Source: Gnetum montanum (lineage: Eukaryota > Streptophyta > Gnetopsida > Gnetales > Gnetaceae). From it: 56,678 nucleotides of DNA. The position numbers and the translations under genes are program-made. Shown here one piece after another: positions 10,501 to 21,578 of this stretch. A model generated the notes under the pieces. It was not told the DNA's origin and did no database searches. It saw only the letters and a program-made list of their open reading frames with translations. The DNA is taken from the NCBI GenBank assembly GCA_015680685.1, contig MNCI01006861.1, positions 628,020-684,697 of the forward strand, written 5' to 3'. Position 1 is the first letter of the stretch. The number at the start of each line of letters is the position of its first letter.

Positions 10501-13500
10501 TGCTATTCCTTTCGTAAAATCCTCCGTATCATAAAACTGCACTTCATTTGTTGCCATCCGACAGGCAATTGCTTCATTTTCACTAAACTGGAATGCAGGC
10601 CTGTGAAAAAAGATTTCAAAAAAAAAAAAACCATTTATGAACAAGAAGTGAACGACTCAAAATTTAAAAGCCATGTACAAGATTTTTTTAAGGTAATGTA
10701 AAATCTGAAAATGAGATTAATAAGAACAATGATTGTACCCAAGAGGACAATATCACTCTAATAATCCAAGAGGAGATAGAAACTCATATCCAGCTCTGGA
10801 ATTTGACATTTAAGTAGACATCTTATCGCAAATTTAGGCTTTTTTCACATCTCTTTTAGTAAGAAACCTCTAGTTTACGTCTAAAAATTTATAAAAGGCA
10901 TCTGTTATACATACCTGGCTTGATTTATATAGCTCTTACATAGGTATATATAATGGTATCAAAAAAATTGCACTGAAATCTCAACTCTTGATTCCTCAGA
11001 CAAATTGCATAATTTAGGTTGCTATAGTATGTAATACGCAACATGATAGAGAGATCCTATTTGAAATTTAATGCATTTTGTCTGGTCCATCTACAAATGG
11101 GCAACTGGTAAGTAAATGGATAATGCAAAATCACATGAGTTCCCAATGGTAAATTTCAACATAGGAAATTTATAGTTGAAAAAGAAAATTCCTAATATTC
11201 TCCAATCTTTTACCATTTATAATTCCTCTTTGATTGTTTACTTGATTTTGAGATGTCATTGTTCATCTATAGTCACTTATCGTTGCTATTATTGTTGGTT
11301 TTAGCATGCACTTCGACTCCTCATTCTCACCATACAAATATTGTCCATGTTGTGGTTTCAAGCTTAGGATAATACATGAGCTTCATTTTTCAAAGTTTAA
11401 AGTGATTAAAGGCCCCTTATTATTTTAGGAAATAGAACCTTGTAAATTTGTCCCTTTTATAAAAGTTAAAAAGTCAATAAGTCATATAGGCATTTTATTT
11501 AAATATCTTCTTAAAAAGATTGATGGGTGGATGTAACTTTATTTTGGCCCCAATCTCACATGTCCATTCATTTTCCAAGCCTCTTTAGTCATTGGGGAAG
11601 CCCTATTCATCACAGCCAAGCTTATCCCCATCAAATGCCTGTAAATCCCTTGGCAAATCATGTTGTAAGTGTAGCAATTTCATCAATTAAAGATTCAGTT
11701 CAAATTTTCAACAGATCATCATTCATAATTATTCATCAACATTCATCTATTCGTCATTCTTCATTATTCATCAAATTCATCATCAATATTTAGCAATTGA
11801 TTAATTTTATATATCATCATTTTATCAACCTTCATTCTATCATCAACATTGTTCAACATCATCATCATCATCAGTATTTCAATCAATCCATTCAAGATTC
11901 ATTATTCATTGATCATTCTTATCACATCTCATCTCCAATATGTTAAAGTTTCAATTTGATATTTATATTTACTCATTTCATCAAAATTTTTGGGTGCCAT
12001 CAACCTTCACTGGATTCCAGAAAATTAAATAATCACAATCAGGGTCACTCTTGTGTAACAAATTTCAACCATCAAATCAAGTCCAAATTTTGTAGGGAGG
12101 TAGATTGTTCAAAAAGTTTTGTATCAAGTAATTACTTACTTCATATCTCTCTCAAATGACAAATATATTCATCTTGCAAATCACCAATTTCTATTCTGGA
12201 AGCTAAACAGTTTTATCTAAGACCCCTTTTGCAAGCCAAATTTAAATCATCAAATTGATCACCAATTTCTATTCTAGAAGCTAAACAGTTTTATCCAATT
12301 GATCTAAAACTTTTTAGACTTATATATCACAGAACAAGCTTTCAAACAAGCCCAAGAACAGCCCAAAAATCATCTGGTTTACAGAGATATTGCAGTTTCA
12401 AAATCAGGAAAATTTCAGTTTCTCACAATCGAACTGCCCCCATCAATTGGGTCACCCCCTCTGTTCTATGTCAATATCAACCAGGTTGCCCCGTTCAGCA
12501 AGTAAGCCCTGCTATGAAATTCATCAAAAACCCAACAGTGGTATCAGAGTGAAGGTCAATTCCTAGGAGAAGATCATCAAGATGAAGCATTCAAACAATT
12601 ATCCAATGAGTCCAAAGATTTTCAATGGCATTCAATTTTTCCAATAATGAATAAACATGACCAGGTGGAGCATGGGAGCCTCTGGGTGATGATCCTTATG
12701 GATAAACATGACTAGGACATTTACAGAACAACATGAAGCATGAGAGGCGATAGAAAAAGGCATTGTCAAATCAAGAAAAATGATGAAGCAATTTGAAAAG
12801 GTCACAAAGGAGAATGAATTGGCAAAAGGCATCATTTGTAACTCAATTTGTTCTCAACCTAAAATATAATTGCAAACTTCAGAACCAGCAAGGAGATGTG
12901 GGATTTTCTCCAAGAAAAATATCATAATCAGGTAAAATCTATTGGGAAGCAAAAATATGGAATTCAAATTTTGAGCAACATGATTTTCAAAATTCAAAGG
13001 AGGCGATCATAATCTCAAAAGGTAGAGAAGGGGCCAAATCACGTTGATGATCACAAAATGCAACAGCTCTATTTTACTTTGCTCTCTCGTTTCTCCTACT
13101 TCAACTAAGTAACTTCTCCCTAACACGTAAGTGAAAGATATATCATAGCTGCTCTCAATGATTCTAAACACACTAAAATTAATTATATATGATATTTACA
13201 ACTTCCTCATGCCTATTGATTAGCATATCATTTCCAAAAATAGAGTTACAGCATACCCTTAATGCATGTCCTGTTTTTCCAAATAAGCAGCTCTGTTGGC
13301 AAAGCCCTTACCTTATGCACAACATAAGTATGCAATTATCAAATGATATTGGTAATGGTTAAATGTAGATACCCTTTTTGCACACATTCAAAAAGCAATA
13401 ACAGTTCATTTATTTATGTCTCTCCTGCACCATTCCACGTGCTTCTCCTCTGTTTTTATAGCATACCTTGCCTGTTTAGGCAGCTTATAGATAGAAAAAT

Positions 13501-15128
13501 TCTAAATATCTCCTTCAACAAGTATGGACTAGTGTAATGATGCTCTTTGTCCTCTCTAGCATTTTCCAATCAACCAAACTTTCATGTTGGTAAAGACATG
13601 CCAGCATCCCACTTAGGGTATGCCTTTTCTTTTTAAGTATATGTTATTCAAGTTGTTGCATTATTATATGACACATCTTCCATTTCTCAAAGCTAAGACT
13701 AGTAGTCTACATACTGTCGTATGCATACTTAACAACCTGGTAACTAAAATTACAAAAATATCAATTATTTTGGATTTGGCTTCAGCAACACTCAATTAAA
13801 GCATCTTCATTACAGTAATATTGCTATTGTTCAATTTATGCTTTGGTCCTTTTTCTCAAGCTCCCTTTGCTTTAAATTCCCTCGAAGTCACTCCAAGAAT
13901 AATACATGTAAAACGACACATCTCCAAAATTTGTTTAAAATTCACAACTCTCCAAACCATCTAAGTTTCACGTCTGAAATTTAGTTTGCATTTTGTTCTA
14001 TGAACTAATTTCTGTTTCTACAATCAAAGGAAATGGGACATTAATGAAGCTAGTTTTTAACGCATGGTGAATCACCATCATTGCTCAGGTGTTTCCTTTT
14101 TCTCAGATAATATTATAAAATGGCTTCGATATCTTCTCCCATTTATGGTTCTTTTCTCTGAATGTAGCTTTTCTTAGTATCCCGAATAATATGAATGGTC
14201 AAGGACTCACCATGACATGCCAGTTTGCTATCTTTGAATGTTGATTTCTTCCGTTTTAACTTTACAAATTAAGACGGGTACGAGACACGGCATTGACACT
14301 CGCCGGTTACAACGAAATGTACTTGCCCGTATTCTCAGAATTTGTTATTATATACCACTTTTAACAACTATAATAATTCCATTTCACTGTTGCGGCAGAA
14401 GATAAACCCCAAAAAATATAACTAAATAAATCGTTTCAAGCTTCACATAAAAGGAAATGTGAATAATGAATACCAGTTCGATCTAGTGAGCTGCCTCTGT
14501 GAAAGCTGATACAGGATTTCTCCAGAACTAACACGCCAAAGGGTGACATTCTTGTCCTGAGGTCCTGAAGGGCGACAATAGGTCTGAAGAAAAGTCCCTC
14601 GCGGAGATAACTCAGCGGCTGTAATGGCAGGCACGTCGAATGATTGAATCCGAGTGCCTACATCACAATCATATATCTCCACGCCACTCTGCGTTGTAAG
14701 AAGTAGCCTGCTGCCGTCGTTGCTGAACTTAGCAGACGTGCAGGGAACCCTAGCATCAAAATAACCAGAATGAGCAAAAACTTCATCTTTCTGTCACAAG
14801 AAACATGACAATAGCACGAATTATGTTATGAAATTGAAATTGAAAATGGAAATGACTTGTCGTTTGCCTTACTTTTCTAGCCTGACTTTCGCCTTGTCTT
14901 CTTGAAACGGTGGACCGATCAATAAGGACAGTCCTTCCGGCTCTCGAACTGTTTTGCAAATTGAGGGAAAATTTTAAAAAATAAAATAAAATTCAAACTG
15001 ATACGCACATGTGTTTTACTTTTTTCTTTAATTTCCAGATATCAAATTCAAAACATCTGGTTGAACTTCGAAGAAGCATGATTGAAATCCGTACCTACGA
15101 AGTTTAGTGGCGGAGACGAAGATTCCAT
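7564..15128 (-). CDS. EIF2A: eukaryotic translation initiation factor 2A (eIF2A), 14 exons, 529 aa
   Basis: eIF2A is a cytosolic WD40-type factor that supports Met-tRNAi delivery and alternative initiation; plants have one-domain homologues of about 510-530 residues. Coding exons (minus): 15128-15095, 14948-14873, 14749-14474, 10600-10414, 10316-10082, 9981-9913, 9810-9709, 9592-9552, 8657-8524, 8451-8388, 8283-8187, 8101-7947, 7822-7797, 7657-7564. All 13 introns are GT-AG, phases agree throughout, and the total is 1590 nt including TGA. Family motifs in order: GPPF (23-26), KNVTLWR, FVPESK-like VPESK (187-191), GIPASVQIFD (192-201), SDVDKTNQSYYGE (239-251), PVHDVQWSPSGTEF, GFMPAKITLFDKK, GFGNLPGDM (332-340), EWSPDG (363-368), TAPRLQIDNG. 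The last ~110 residues are low-complexity (two AYQPP repeats) and end in a Lys/Glu/Ala-rich helix (KNKKKRERAKEKK type). I see no disabling change. The start follows from the frame and the family; the next in-frame ATG would cut the propeller. An inverted LTR fragment sits in intron 3. Confidence 0.95.
8658..9551 (-). other. eIF2A intron 8 (894 bp)
   Basis: This is the second-longest intron, with donor ATG|gtaggt at 9552/9551 and acceptor cag|GCC at 8658/8657. It is AT-rich and I see no gene, element terminus or tandem repeat in it. Confidence 0.7.
11521..13030 (+). mobile_element. LTR-retrotransposon remnant with tRNA-iMet primer site, in eIF2A intron 3
   Basis: TGGTATCAGAGT at 12539-12550 matches the initiator-Met primer binding site used by many plant copia and chromovirus elements (TGGTATCAGAGC). 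It follows an LTR-like end (AACCCAACA, 12530-12537) after about 1 kb of ATC-rich, LTR-like sequence whose start I cannot fix. Downstream, at about 12700-12830, the plus strand gives a gag-like Lys/Glu-rich piece (KQFEKVTKENELAKGII). A purine-rich tract near 12995-13025 may be a PPT remnant. No pol is seen. It may be a gag-pol deletion derivative or a decayed single-LTR relic. Confidence 0.55.
12539..12550 (+). promoter_or_regulatory. primer binding site for initiator-Met tRNA
   Basis: TGGTATCAGAGT differs by one base from the common plant iMet primer site and follows a CA-ending LTR end by one base. It defines the orientation of the intron-3 element as plus, opposite to eIF2A. Confidence 0.65.
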
Positions 15129-15325
15129 TTGCAGACTTGCAGAGAACAACACAGAGCCGCGCTGTAGTTTATCCACAGCAAATATCGCAGGCGAAAAAGA
15201 ATTCTTCCAAACAAAATGAAGGAGATCGACGCTGCGCCCCTACGATCTAAACTTCGTTCATTCTGTCGCTGTCTTCCTTTGTGTAAGGGAAACGTTTTTA
15301 CGTGTCCCCCTGCCAAATTTTCCAT
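15104..15325 (-). promoter_or_regulatory. upstream ORF (73 codons) overlapping the eIF2A start codon
   Basis: An ATG at 15325 opens a 73-codon ORF that ends at 15104, inside eIF2A exon 1 and past the main ATG at 15128, in another frame. If the transcript starts upstream of 15325, scanning ribosomes that use this ATG could not reinitiate at the main start without backtracking, so it would lower eIF2A output. Its context (GATAGATGGA, minus strand) has A at -3 and G at +4, which is favourable; the main ATG (CAAATGG) also has A at -3 and G at +4. The transcription start is not known and no TATA box is evident, so the uORF may lie outside the mRNA. The peptide has no recognisable domain. Confidence 0.45.
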
Positions 15326-15328
15326 CTA

Positions 15329-16049
15329 TTGTACCTGCCTTAGGCATGGGCTAGGCGGGTTGAGTATGCCTTTATGAAAAATTATTTGGGCGATCCTTTT
15401 GCATAAAATAGGTTGCTGTGTTAGGCTCTTGATTTGGAATCTACGTTATGGCTTTGATTTGTAGAGGAGCTATAAAGTCTTCATTTCACTATATATTTTG
15501 AGGGTAAATATTATTAAAAATATATATGTTTCAAGTTCCAATATTCTTTGATGCTGACAATGAAGTGTTAACTTAGTGGTAAGATTTTGTAACTGGCACA
15601 TTGCTTTGGTGTAAATAATGAGGTGTTAACTTAGTGGTGGAACAACTATAGGAATATAACAATGCTTTCAAGTATGACTCAAACTAACAATCTTTTGCCT
15701 ACAAAACAATGAGCTAACCACTTGAGTCACATATCACTGCCAATTAAGGATTCAATTTGGTGTGTTGAACCCCCAAAAATAAATATATTAAAAAGAAAAA
15801 TTCCAAGTACAAAAGCAAAGAAATAGAGGAGAAACTCCAAAACAACAAAAAAGGAAAGGCCCACTGGTTTTGGCGATGCTTTTCAAGTTTTCATTCTCCC
15901 AACCAATCTTGAAAAACCTCCCCTCTAAGGTAGGAAAAGGATTAGACCTTGCCCTTGTTCAAAAGCACCCAAATAGGTTTTCACTTCCTACTAAAGGCTT
16001 TCTATTAATGAAAAAGAGAAACTAAAGAAAAAACATTTAGTAATTCAAC
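15329..16049. other. upstream region of eIF2A with SINE-like fragments
   Basis: This should contain the eIF2A promoter, reading leftward; no TATA box is obvious near 15350-15400. A 16-bp direct repeat (GTGTTAACTTAGTGGT) occurs at 15565-15580 and 15623-15638. Between about 15670 and 15745 the minus strand has an A-box-like CTCAAGTGGTTAGCTC and a B-box-like GTTTGAGTC with tRNA-like spacing. No coding region is supported. Confidence 0.45.
15665..15750 (-). repeat. possible tRNA-derived SINE head
   Basis: On the minus strand GTGACTCAAGTGGTTAGCTC is followed about 30 bases later by AGTTTGAGTCATAC, resembling RNA polymerase III A and B boxes. I could not find flanking target duplications or a tail, so it may be a truncated SINE or a chance resemblance. 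Confidence 0.3.
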
Positions 16050-17298
16050 TAAAATAGCAGCTATTGAATGATGTCACCTTGAAATGACAATGAAAGAAAA
16101 ATTAATTGGAGAATTTATGTGAAAAACCACATTACATTGAAACTTCCAAATGGCATAAAGAATACGAAGGCAAAAACACCACCAAGTATAAAGTAGAAAT
16201 CCTTGAAGTTGAGGAGTGTCACCAAATAAAACTTCATCTAATCCTAGTTAAAATCCATGTAAAGACCTGTTACACCAAGTCCAAGAGCTACAAGCAAAAG
16301 GATAAGTAACAAAATAGTGAACAAATGTATCTTCGATATTGCAGATAAGATATCTTGGGTCATGAACACCCAAATGAGAGTGTCAAATACTAATAGGCAA
16401 ACATTGATGAATCAAATACCATAGAAAATGTCTAATTTTTTAAGAAGTTCTATTTCATATCTTTTGAATTTGTTGCTTTTATAACTACACATTGTGATTA
16501 ACTTTCCAAAGATAATTGAATTTTAGTCAAATATTAGTATTAGAACTTATAGAAGTATAAATATTGGACTAATATGGAAAAACATGATACTTGTTAATCC
16601 AAAAAAAAAAATCAAGAAAATCATTATGAGAATCTTGAATAGTTGCACTTTTGTCCAAACTATCTAAAAGATCAAAAAATGTAAACTTTTTAGAAACATT
16701 AATGCCATGGAGACATTAACACTCATACCAAGTAATCTAGCAATTATGCATGTGAAGAGATGAAAGGATGGAGATGTCAAGTTTATACCATGTACTGCAA
16801 AGCCATGGATGCTTAATAGCTCATGGTTTATTATTAATGGAAAGCCAATAAGGAGAAATCTTATCAAACATAGAAACAGTAATATTATCAAAGTTCCAAA
16901 AATCACTAATAAAACTCTAAACCTTCCAAATGTGCTTTATAAAAATAGAACCTAATATAGTAATACTTTTTAGAAAAAGAATCTAATTTAAAAAATGAGT
17001 ATCTTTCTAGTAATCACTATCTCTAGGCTTATCCATCCAAATGTGCTTATGAAAAACAAGCTTCCAAGGATCTCCACTAGATAGGCATTTAACCACCCAC
17101 TTGGCACATAAAACAATACCATGTATAGAATAATTTGTCAATCCTAATCCACCATCATCATTATGAGAAGTGCAAATGTTCCACATAACATGACAAAATC
17201 CTTTTCTAGAATGGCTACTACTCCAAAGGGAATTGTACACAAGCTAATCAATGTGACAATATGTACAAATACTAGAAGTCCAACATGATGAATAATAT
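16050..17298 (-). pseudogene. LINE 3' fragment (RT C-terminus and zinc-binding domain)
   Basis: Minus-strand frames give YNSLWSSSHSRKGFCHVMWN (17150-17240) and DDGGLGLTNYSIHGIVLCAKW (17080-17160), the C-terminal signature of plant LINE RTs. Further on, at about 16280-16390, HSHLGVHDPRYLICNIEDTF and HYFVTYPFACSSW follow the zf-RVT pattern, and RILYAIWKF (about 16120-16150) matches the terminal WAIWK motif. There are many stops and frameshifts. The fragment is cut at 17298 by insertion of element B; I could not recognise its continuation beyond 28475. Confidence 0.75.
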
Positions 17299-18187
17299 TG
17301 ATGAGTGGTGGAGCAATCCAACACCCAACCATACAAGTCATAGGCATTCACATGCAATGAGATTGTAATCCATTAATGAGGTAATGTTAATATGCTAGCA
17401 ACTGGTTTAAGTTCGAGACCATTGTCTTTCCATGTGGAGCTAGTGAAATCTATGTGTATGGTTTAGCTCACCATGAGGTATATGATATCTAATGTTGTTT
17501 GGCCATTCTTGCTCCCAGCAAACATGATGAAATGAAAATAGTTTCTAATCCTAAGTCTAAGTAATTGCAAGAAAGTAAATCTAACTTAGCTTAGTGCGAT
17601 GGATATCTAGTCTTGGTCTACCATACACGCCTTGGACTCATGTAGTCATCACCAAGATTACCAAGTGGTATTACTACTAAGAAAATCAAGCAACACCATT
17701 ACTAGGTTACTAGATAACTACACGTAGCACTCAAAACTAGTCATATCCATACTTCTTACTTTTAACATGTAAAATAAATGCTTGTAAAGTAAATAATTAA
17801 CTAGAAAAACAAGAAAAATTATTCTAAGTAAACATAAGAAAACTAAGTGGATGCTGCAATGATGATAAGTAATCTCGATCTTTATTACCAATCATGAGCT
17901 ATGTCTAAGTACACTTCACTTGAATAAAGACAACGTACAATTGCTCAACACCACACCATAGGCATACACTTTATCACTAACTACAGAATGAAACTGCAAG
18001 AGTTCTACTACTAGTGGAATGAAAACTTATGCGGATCCATGCACCAAAGTGCTATATTTCTAGGCTGCACACATCCTGTGATATCAAGTCTATGATGACA
18101 TAGCTTGGCTACAATATCAAATAAATGACATCATAGATATGATATCGTAGTTATAATATCGTTGGTTAAGAAAAATTTACTTTATCA
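17299..18187 (-). repeat. 3' LTR of element B (889 bp)
   Basis: On the minus strand it starts TGATAAAGTAAATTTTTC right after the PPT and ends CACTCATCA at 17299. Its U3 carries several GATATC-like palindromes (18080-18165). It aligns over its length with 27599-28474, with substitutions and small indels. Confidence 0.92.
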
Positions 18188-18200
18188 TATCCCCACGACT
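18188..18200 (-). promoter_or_regulatory. polypurine tract, element B
   Basis: The minus strand reads AGTCGTGGGGATA directly before the LTR start TGATAAAG. A CTCAAGGACAAGTTT block about 20 bases upstream is shared in variant form with elements A and C, as in other Athila/Tat-type elements. Confidence 0.75.
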
Positions 18201-18364
18201 AACTAGAAACTTGTCCTTGAGTTAAAACAAAATGAGGATAGAATCCCTTACAAAATTGAAAGGTAGATTTGCATGACATTAAATGCCATAAAGGTGTTTT
18301 ACAAAAACTTAGATATAGTTATACGACAAAACAACAAACAAAAACTGAAGAAGCTCAATGTAGA

Positions 18365-21118
18365 TTAAGTTGTGCCTAGTGATGGTGGCTCTTCCATCGG
18401 TTGCTTCCCCTTATCATTAGGTTTTTTAAATTTGTATCTGTTAAGCAACACCTAAAGTATCTCTTTCTCCATTCTAGGATCATGCATCATCCATGCTAAT
18501 TGGGCAATGTATGATTGAGCTAGTACATCTCATGGACATGACAACTATAGGAACATTTTGTTTTCCTTGATGTACCATGCCACAAATTGCCTTCTTCCCT
18601 CTTCAAATGCCCTAGCCAAGGTTCTCAATTCCTAATAGCCAGTCATTCTCCTGGCCAGATTTGCTGCAACATCTATCTACCCTTGGTAGCTGGCCTTAAC
18701 TACTTCTAATTCAGAGTTTGCTACATGTAGCTTCTATAGGTCATCCTTCCTATTTGCAAACTCCTTTTCATATAATGCGTACATGGCCACTACTTATTGT
18801 TCAAGCTCATTTCTAGGCCTACCTACTATCAACATGGTCAAGTTAGCTAACTCCATGTATTCTGTTAAATTTTCTATCTGTAGGTCTTTATTTTTAATCT
18901 TCACTTGGTGGACATGAACCATGTTATCCAAGATGGGCTTCTAATCTAGATTTTATGTTGAAATAAAATTGATCTAGGCCTTTTCCATCTAGATTTCCTT
19001 CTCATTGATCTATTTGTACATGCCCACTTTATCGCATAAGTGTTCTTTAGGTCTTTCATGCCTCTTTGCCTCATTCTACCACAATCTTATTTTAATAACT
19101 AATTTCTATTGAATGGCACATACCTCCTTCATTGAGAGGGTCTTATTTTCTCATGCTATGTAGCTCATATTCTAGTTGACCCTCATCACTTTCTTTCTTA
19201 ATTAATGAATGCTCTCTTCAAAGAACATTTTTTTGCATTTCCACATTGGTCAACCTAGTGTTGTTTGCAGTGAGTTGCTTGTTTTTTTTTTTTTTGTATT
19301 GCAGTGAATGCCTTAGCATATGCATATGTCTATGCTTCTACTACTAAGGCATTTCAAACCACTTTCTACTTTTCATTCTCCATCTACTTATTATGCTTCA
19401 TGAGGTGATTCATTTGTTCCATTCTAAACTACTCCAACTAGTTAGGCACAATAAATTAAGTAGGATCTCTATGTTCTACCCTTAGGATTACAAGCTCTTC
19501 TTGTAATTTGTGAATTTCATTTTCTACATGCTTTGCCCTAGTCTCTACCATGACTAGCTTTCCTTTGGTTGTGATTAGTTCTGATTGCATTGTAGTGACA
19601 TCACTTGAGATATCAAAAATATCTGTCATGACTTGCTCAATCTACAAAAGTTGGTTTAGTACATCCTCATGATCTACAGGAGGCATTGAGGTATCAACTA
19701 ACATTTGAGCATCTTTGGCTCCAAAAAGATCAACTAGAAGCATAACAAGTACGTTGAATGATTCCTTTATGTGGTTTATAACACTTCTATAGCTCTTGCT
19801 ACATCCTGGTGCTGCATAACCACAACCATGGCTCCTTTACCAATTTCTAGCGTGACTTGGAACGATGCAACATTTCCAAAAATTTGTTATGACCATTGGT
19901 CCTCTCCTCCTAACTTCAATGAAATTTGTCCACTAGCAAGATCTATGGAAACTATGGGTTGGATGGCATTATTGAGAACTTTATACAGGTTGGCCTCTTC
20001 ATGTGTTCCCAACTGATGGTCTCTATAATTTGTTGCAGATGACTTATTGATGACCTGTAATCTTATAGTAGCAGTGGTGGAACTTGTTGCTGCTATTACT
20101 CTTGGTGCTGACCATTAGGTCTTGCTTGCTATTATTGCATAGTAGTTTGAGTAGTTTTCCCATCATCCATTTGTTTCTCCATCAAGTCCTTCTTTGGTGG
20201 TTTTGGCTTGAGCATTTTGGCATAGGAAGCGTTTTGAGCCTTACTAGGGATGTCATTGGTGTACCCTAGGATTCTAGCATGTCTACATAGCTTCTTAATG
20301 AGGAAAATGAATGGAAGTGTCAGCTTTCCTACCTTCTTTTCCTCAAACTACCATTGGATCTCAAGGAAATAGAGGTGTGTGATGTCTGCATTGAATTTCC
20401 CCATTAAAATCGCACTTCCTTTGGCTGCATATGTTGATATTTTATTCAATCTTATTATGGGAAATAGATGACATGTGCCAATTTTGAAGTAAATTCTCTC
20501 TTCAAGAGTTAGCTCATTGTAATCCTTGTTATCTTTGCCATATGCTCTTTGCAACTGTAGTTTTCTTATATCCATATCTAATCTAGTGGAAAGATGTGCT
20601 ACTTTTGCCCCTTCATTAGGCACATTAAGGGATTTAGCTATCACCTTTATAGAATAGGATATTGAGACTCCTTTGATCTTCACTATTGCATCTTCCCTTT
20701 TGTTATGCTAAAATTGATATGTCTCCCCCAAACACCATTCCTCATTGTTTATGAGTGTAGGCCATAATGGTGATACTTGGAGTTGCATCTTCACCATTTT
20801 TTGAGAAAATTCCAGGAATGGACCAAAGTTGGGCTCTACGATCACTTTGGACATGATCGTTTTCTCATGGATGGCTTGGAGGCAATCTAGTGACAACATG
20901 AGGTACTGCTTTTGTCTTGGTACTTGTGGATCTTCTACCTATACTTGGGTTAAGTGTCCTATAGTAGGATTTTCTTGATGGATACTAAAGGATTGAGCCT
21001 CCTACTCCGCATGTTCTTCTTATGGGGTTTGTTCCCCTGTTCAGCCTCATCCATGACCTCTTGGCCTTCTGCTTGCGAGCTGTGAAGGTCCTCTAGTTGC
21101 TCCTCTTTTCAAGGCCAT
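18365..21118 (-). pseudogene. accessory (post-pol) ORF of element B, about 918 codons
   Basis: It starts at the ATG at 21118, directly after a splice-acceptor-like TGTAG, and ends with KGKQPMEEPPSLGTT and TAA at 18367-18365. The span of 2754 nt is an exact multiple of three, though several stops interrupt the frame. N-terminus: basic and Gly/Pro-rich (MALKRGATRGPSQ). Centre (20899-20348): SLDCLQAIHEKTIMSKVIVE, WCLGETYQF, ELTLEERIYFKIGTCHLFP and AKGSAILMGKFNADITHLYF. This has the layout of the plant-transposon domain seen in Athila-type post-pol ORFs: an N-terminal motif ending in L.LPN, then an ERIYFKI..HLFP block, then a LIKK(L/M)CRH segment (intact in F). The C-terminal two thirds are Glu/Lys/Leu-rich, probably coiled coil. 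No enzymatic motif is visible. Function is unknown; it sits where Athila elements carry an env-like or accessory gene. Confidence 0.7.
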
Positions 21119-21185
21119 CTACAATCACCAAGGATTTGGAAATTCTTAAAATGTTTACCATAATTTTTGATAACTCTTTCCTTAC
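21119..21185 (-). other. leader intron directly before the accessory ORF, element B
   Basis: On the minus strand a donor GA|GTAAGG starts at 21185 and a TTGTAG acceptor ends at 21119, so that the next three bases are the ATG of the accessory ORF. The length is 67 nt. The same donor, acceptor position and length range occur in F (60 nt) and, in mutated form, in A (68 nt) and C. Both splice sites look functional here. Splicing is inferred, not shown. Confidence 0.55.
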
Positions 21186-21455
21186 TCGTACCCTTTACTA
21201 GATCAAGTTCTTAGCTTGTTATGATTGTAGAGTTAGAAAAATCTTCAAAAAGAACCCCTCAAGCTTTTGTTTCCTTATAACCCTTCACATTTACCTATTT
21301 TTCTCTTATTTATGGCTTATAAAAGTTGGTATGGTTCATTAAGAGGATTATTTAAGTGTTTCTAGCTTTAGTGTGATTGATTTTTGTTAAAAACTTTCAT
21401 TTTCCTTTCTGTACTTACCCTTATAATACCTTCTAGGTGTTAGAAAATTTTGACT

Positions 21456-21456
21456 N
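21456..21456. other. ambiguous base (N)
   Basis: This is the only undetermined base in the window. It lies in the spacer of element B and affects no feature reading. Confidence 0.99.
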
Positions 21457-21578
21457 GCTATGAGGATAGAATTATGAGTGTTTGAATTTTGGAGGTTAAA
21501 GCTCTTGGTTTAGAAGGAAAACTGGCAGTAACTCCCTTAGCTTCAAAAGTTGAAAATGAAAATTTTGCTAAGTCCCCC

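Larger units (their letters stand above)
10601..14473 (-). other. eIF2A intron 3 (3873 bp), enlarged by transposon sequence
   Basis: The intron splits the Trp codon of SNW|PAF (donor TG|gtattc at 14474/14473, acceptor cacag|GCC at 10601/10600). The other introns are 72-146 bp except intron 8. The extra length includes an LTR-retrotransposon remnant at about 11520-13030 in the orientation opposite to the gene. The rest (10601-11500 and 13030-14473) shows no gene that I can support; the last ~200 bases near the donor are more CpG-rich. Confidence 0.85.

Noticed and set aside
14743-14800. Alternative acceptor for eIF2A exon 3 at about 14791 (GTGACAG|AAAG)
   Set aside because: It would add an open stretch but breaks the reading frame with exon 2 (phase 2). 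The acceptor at 14750 keeps phase and gives the family-like K-V-P-C-T-S-A-K-F sequence.
20084-20269. Leu-rich ORFs on the plus strand at 19771-20269 that resemble membrane segments
   Set aside because: They are antisense readings of the coiled-coil part of the element B accessory ORF.
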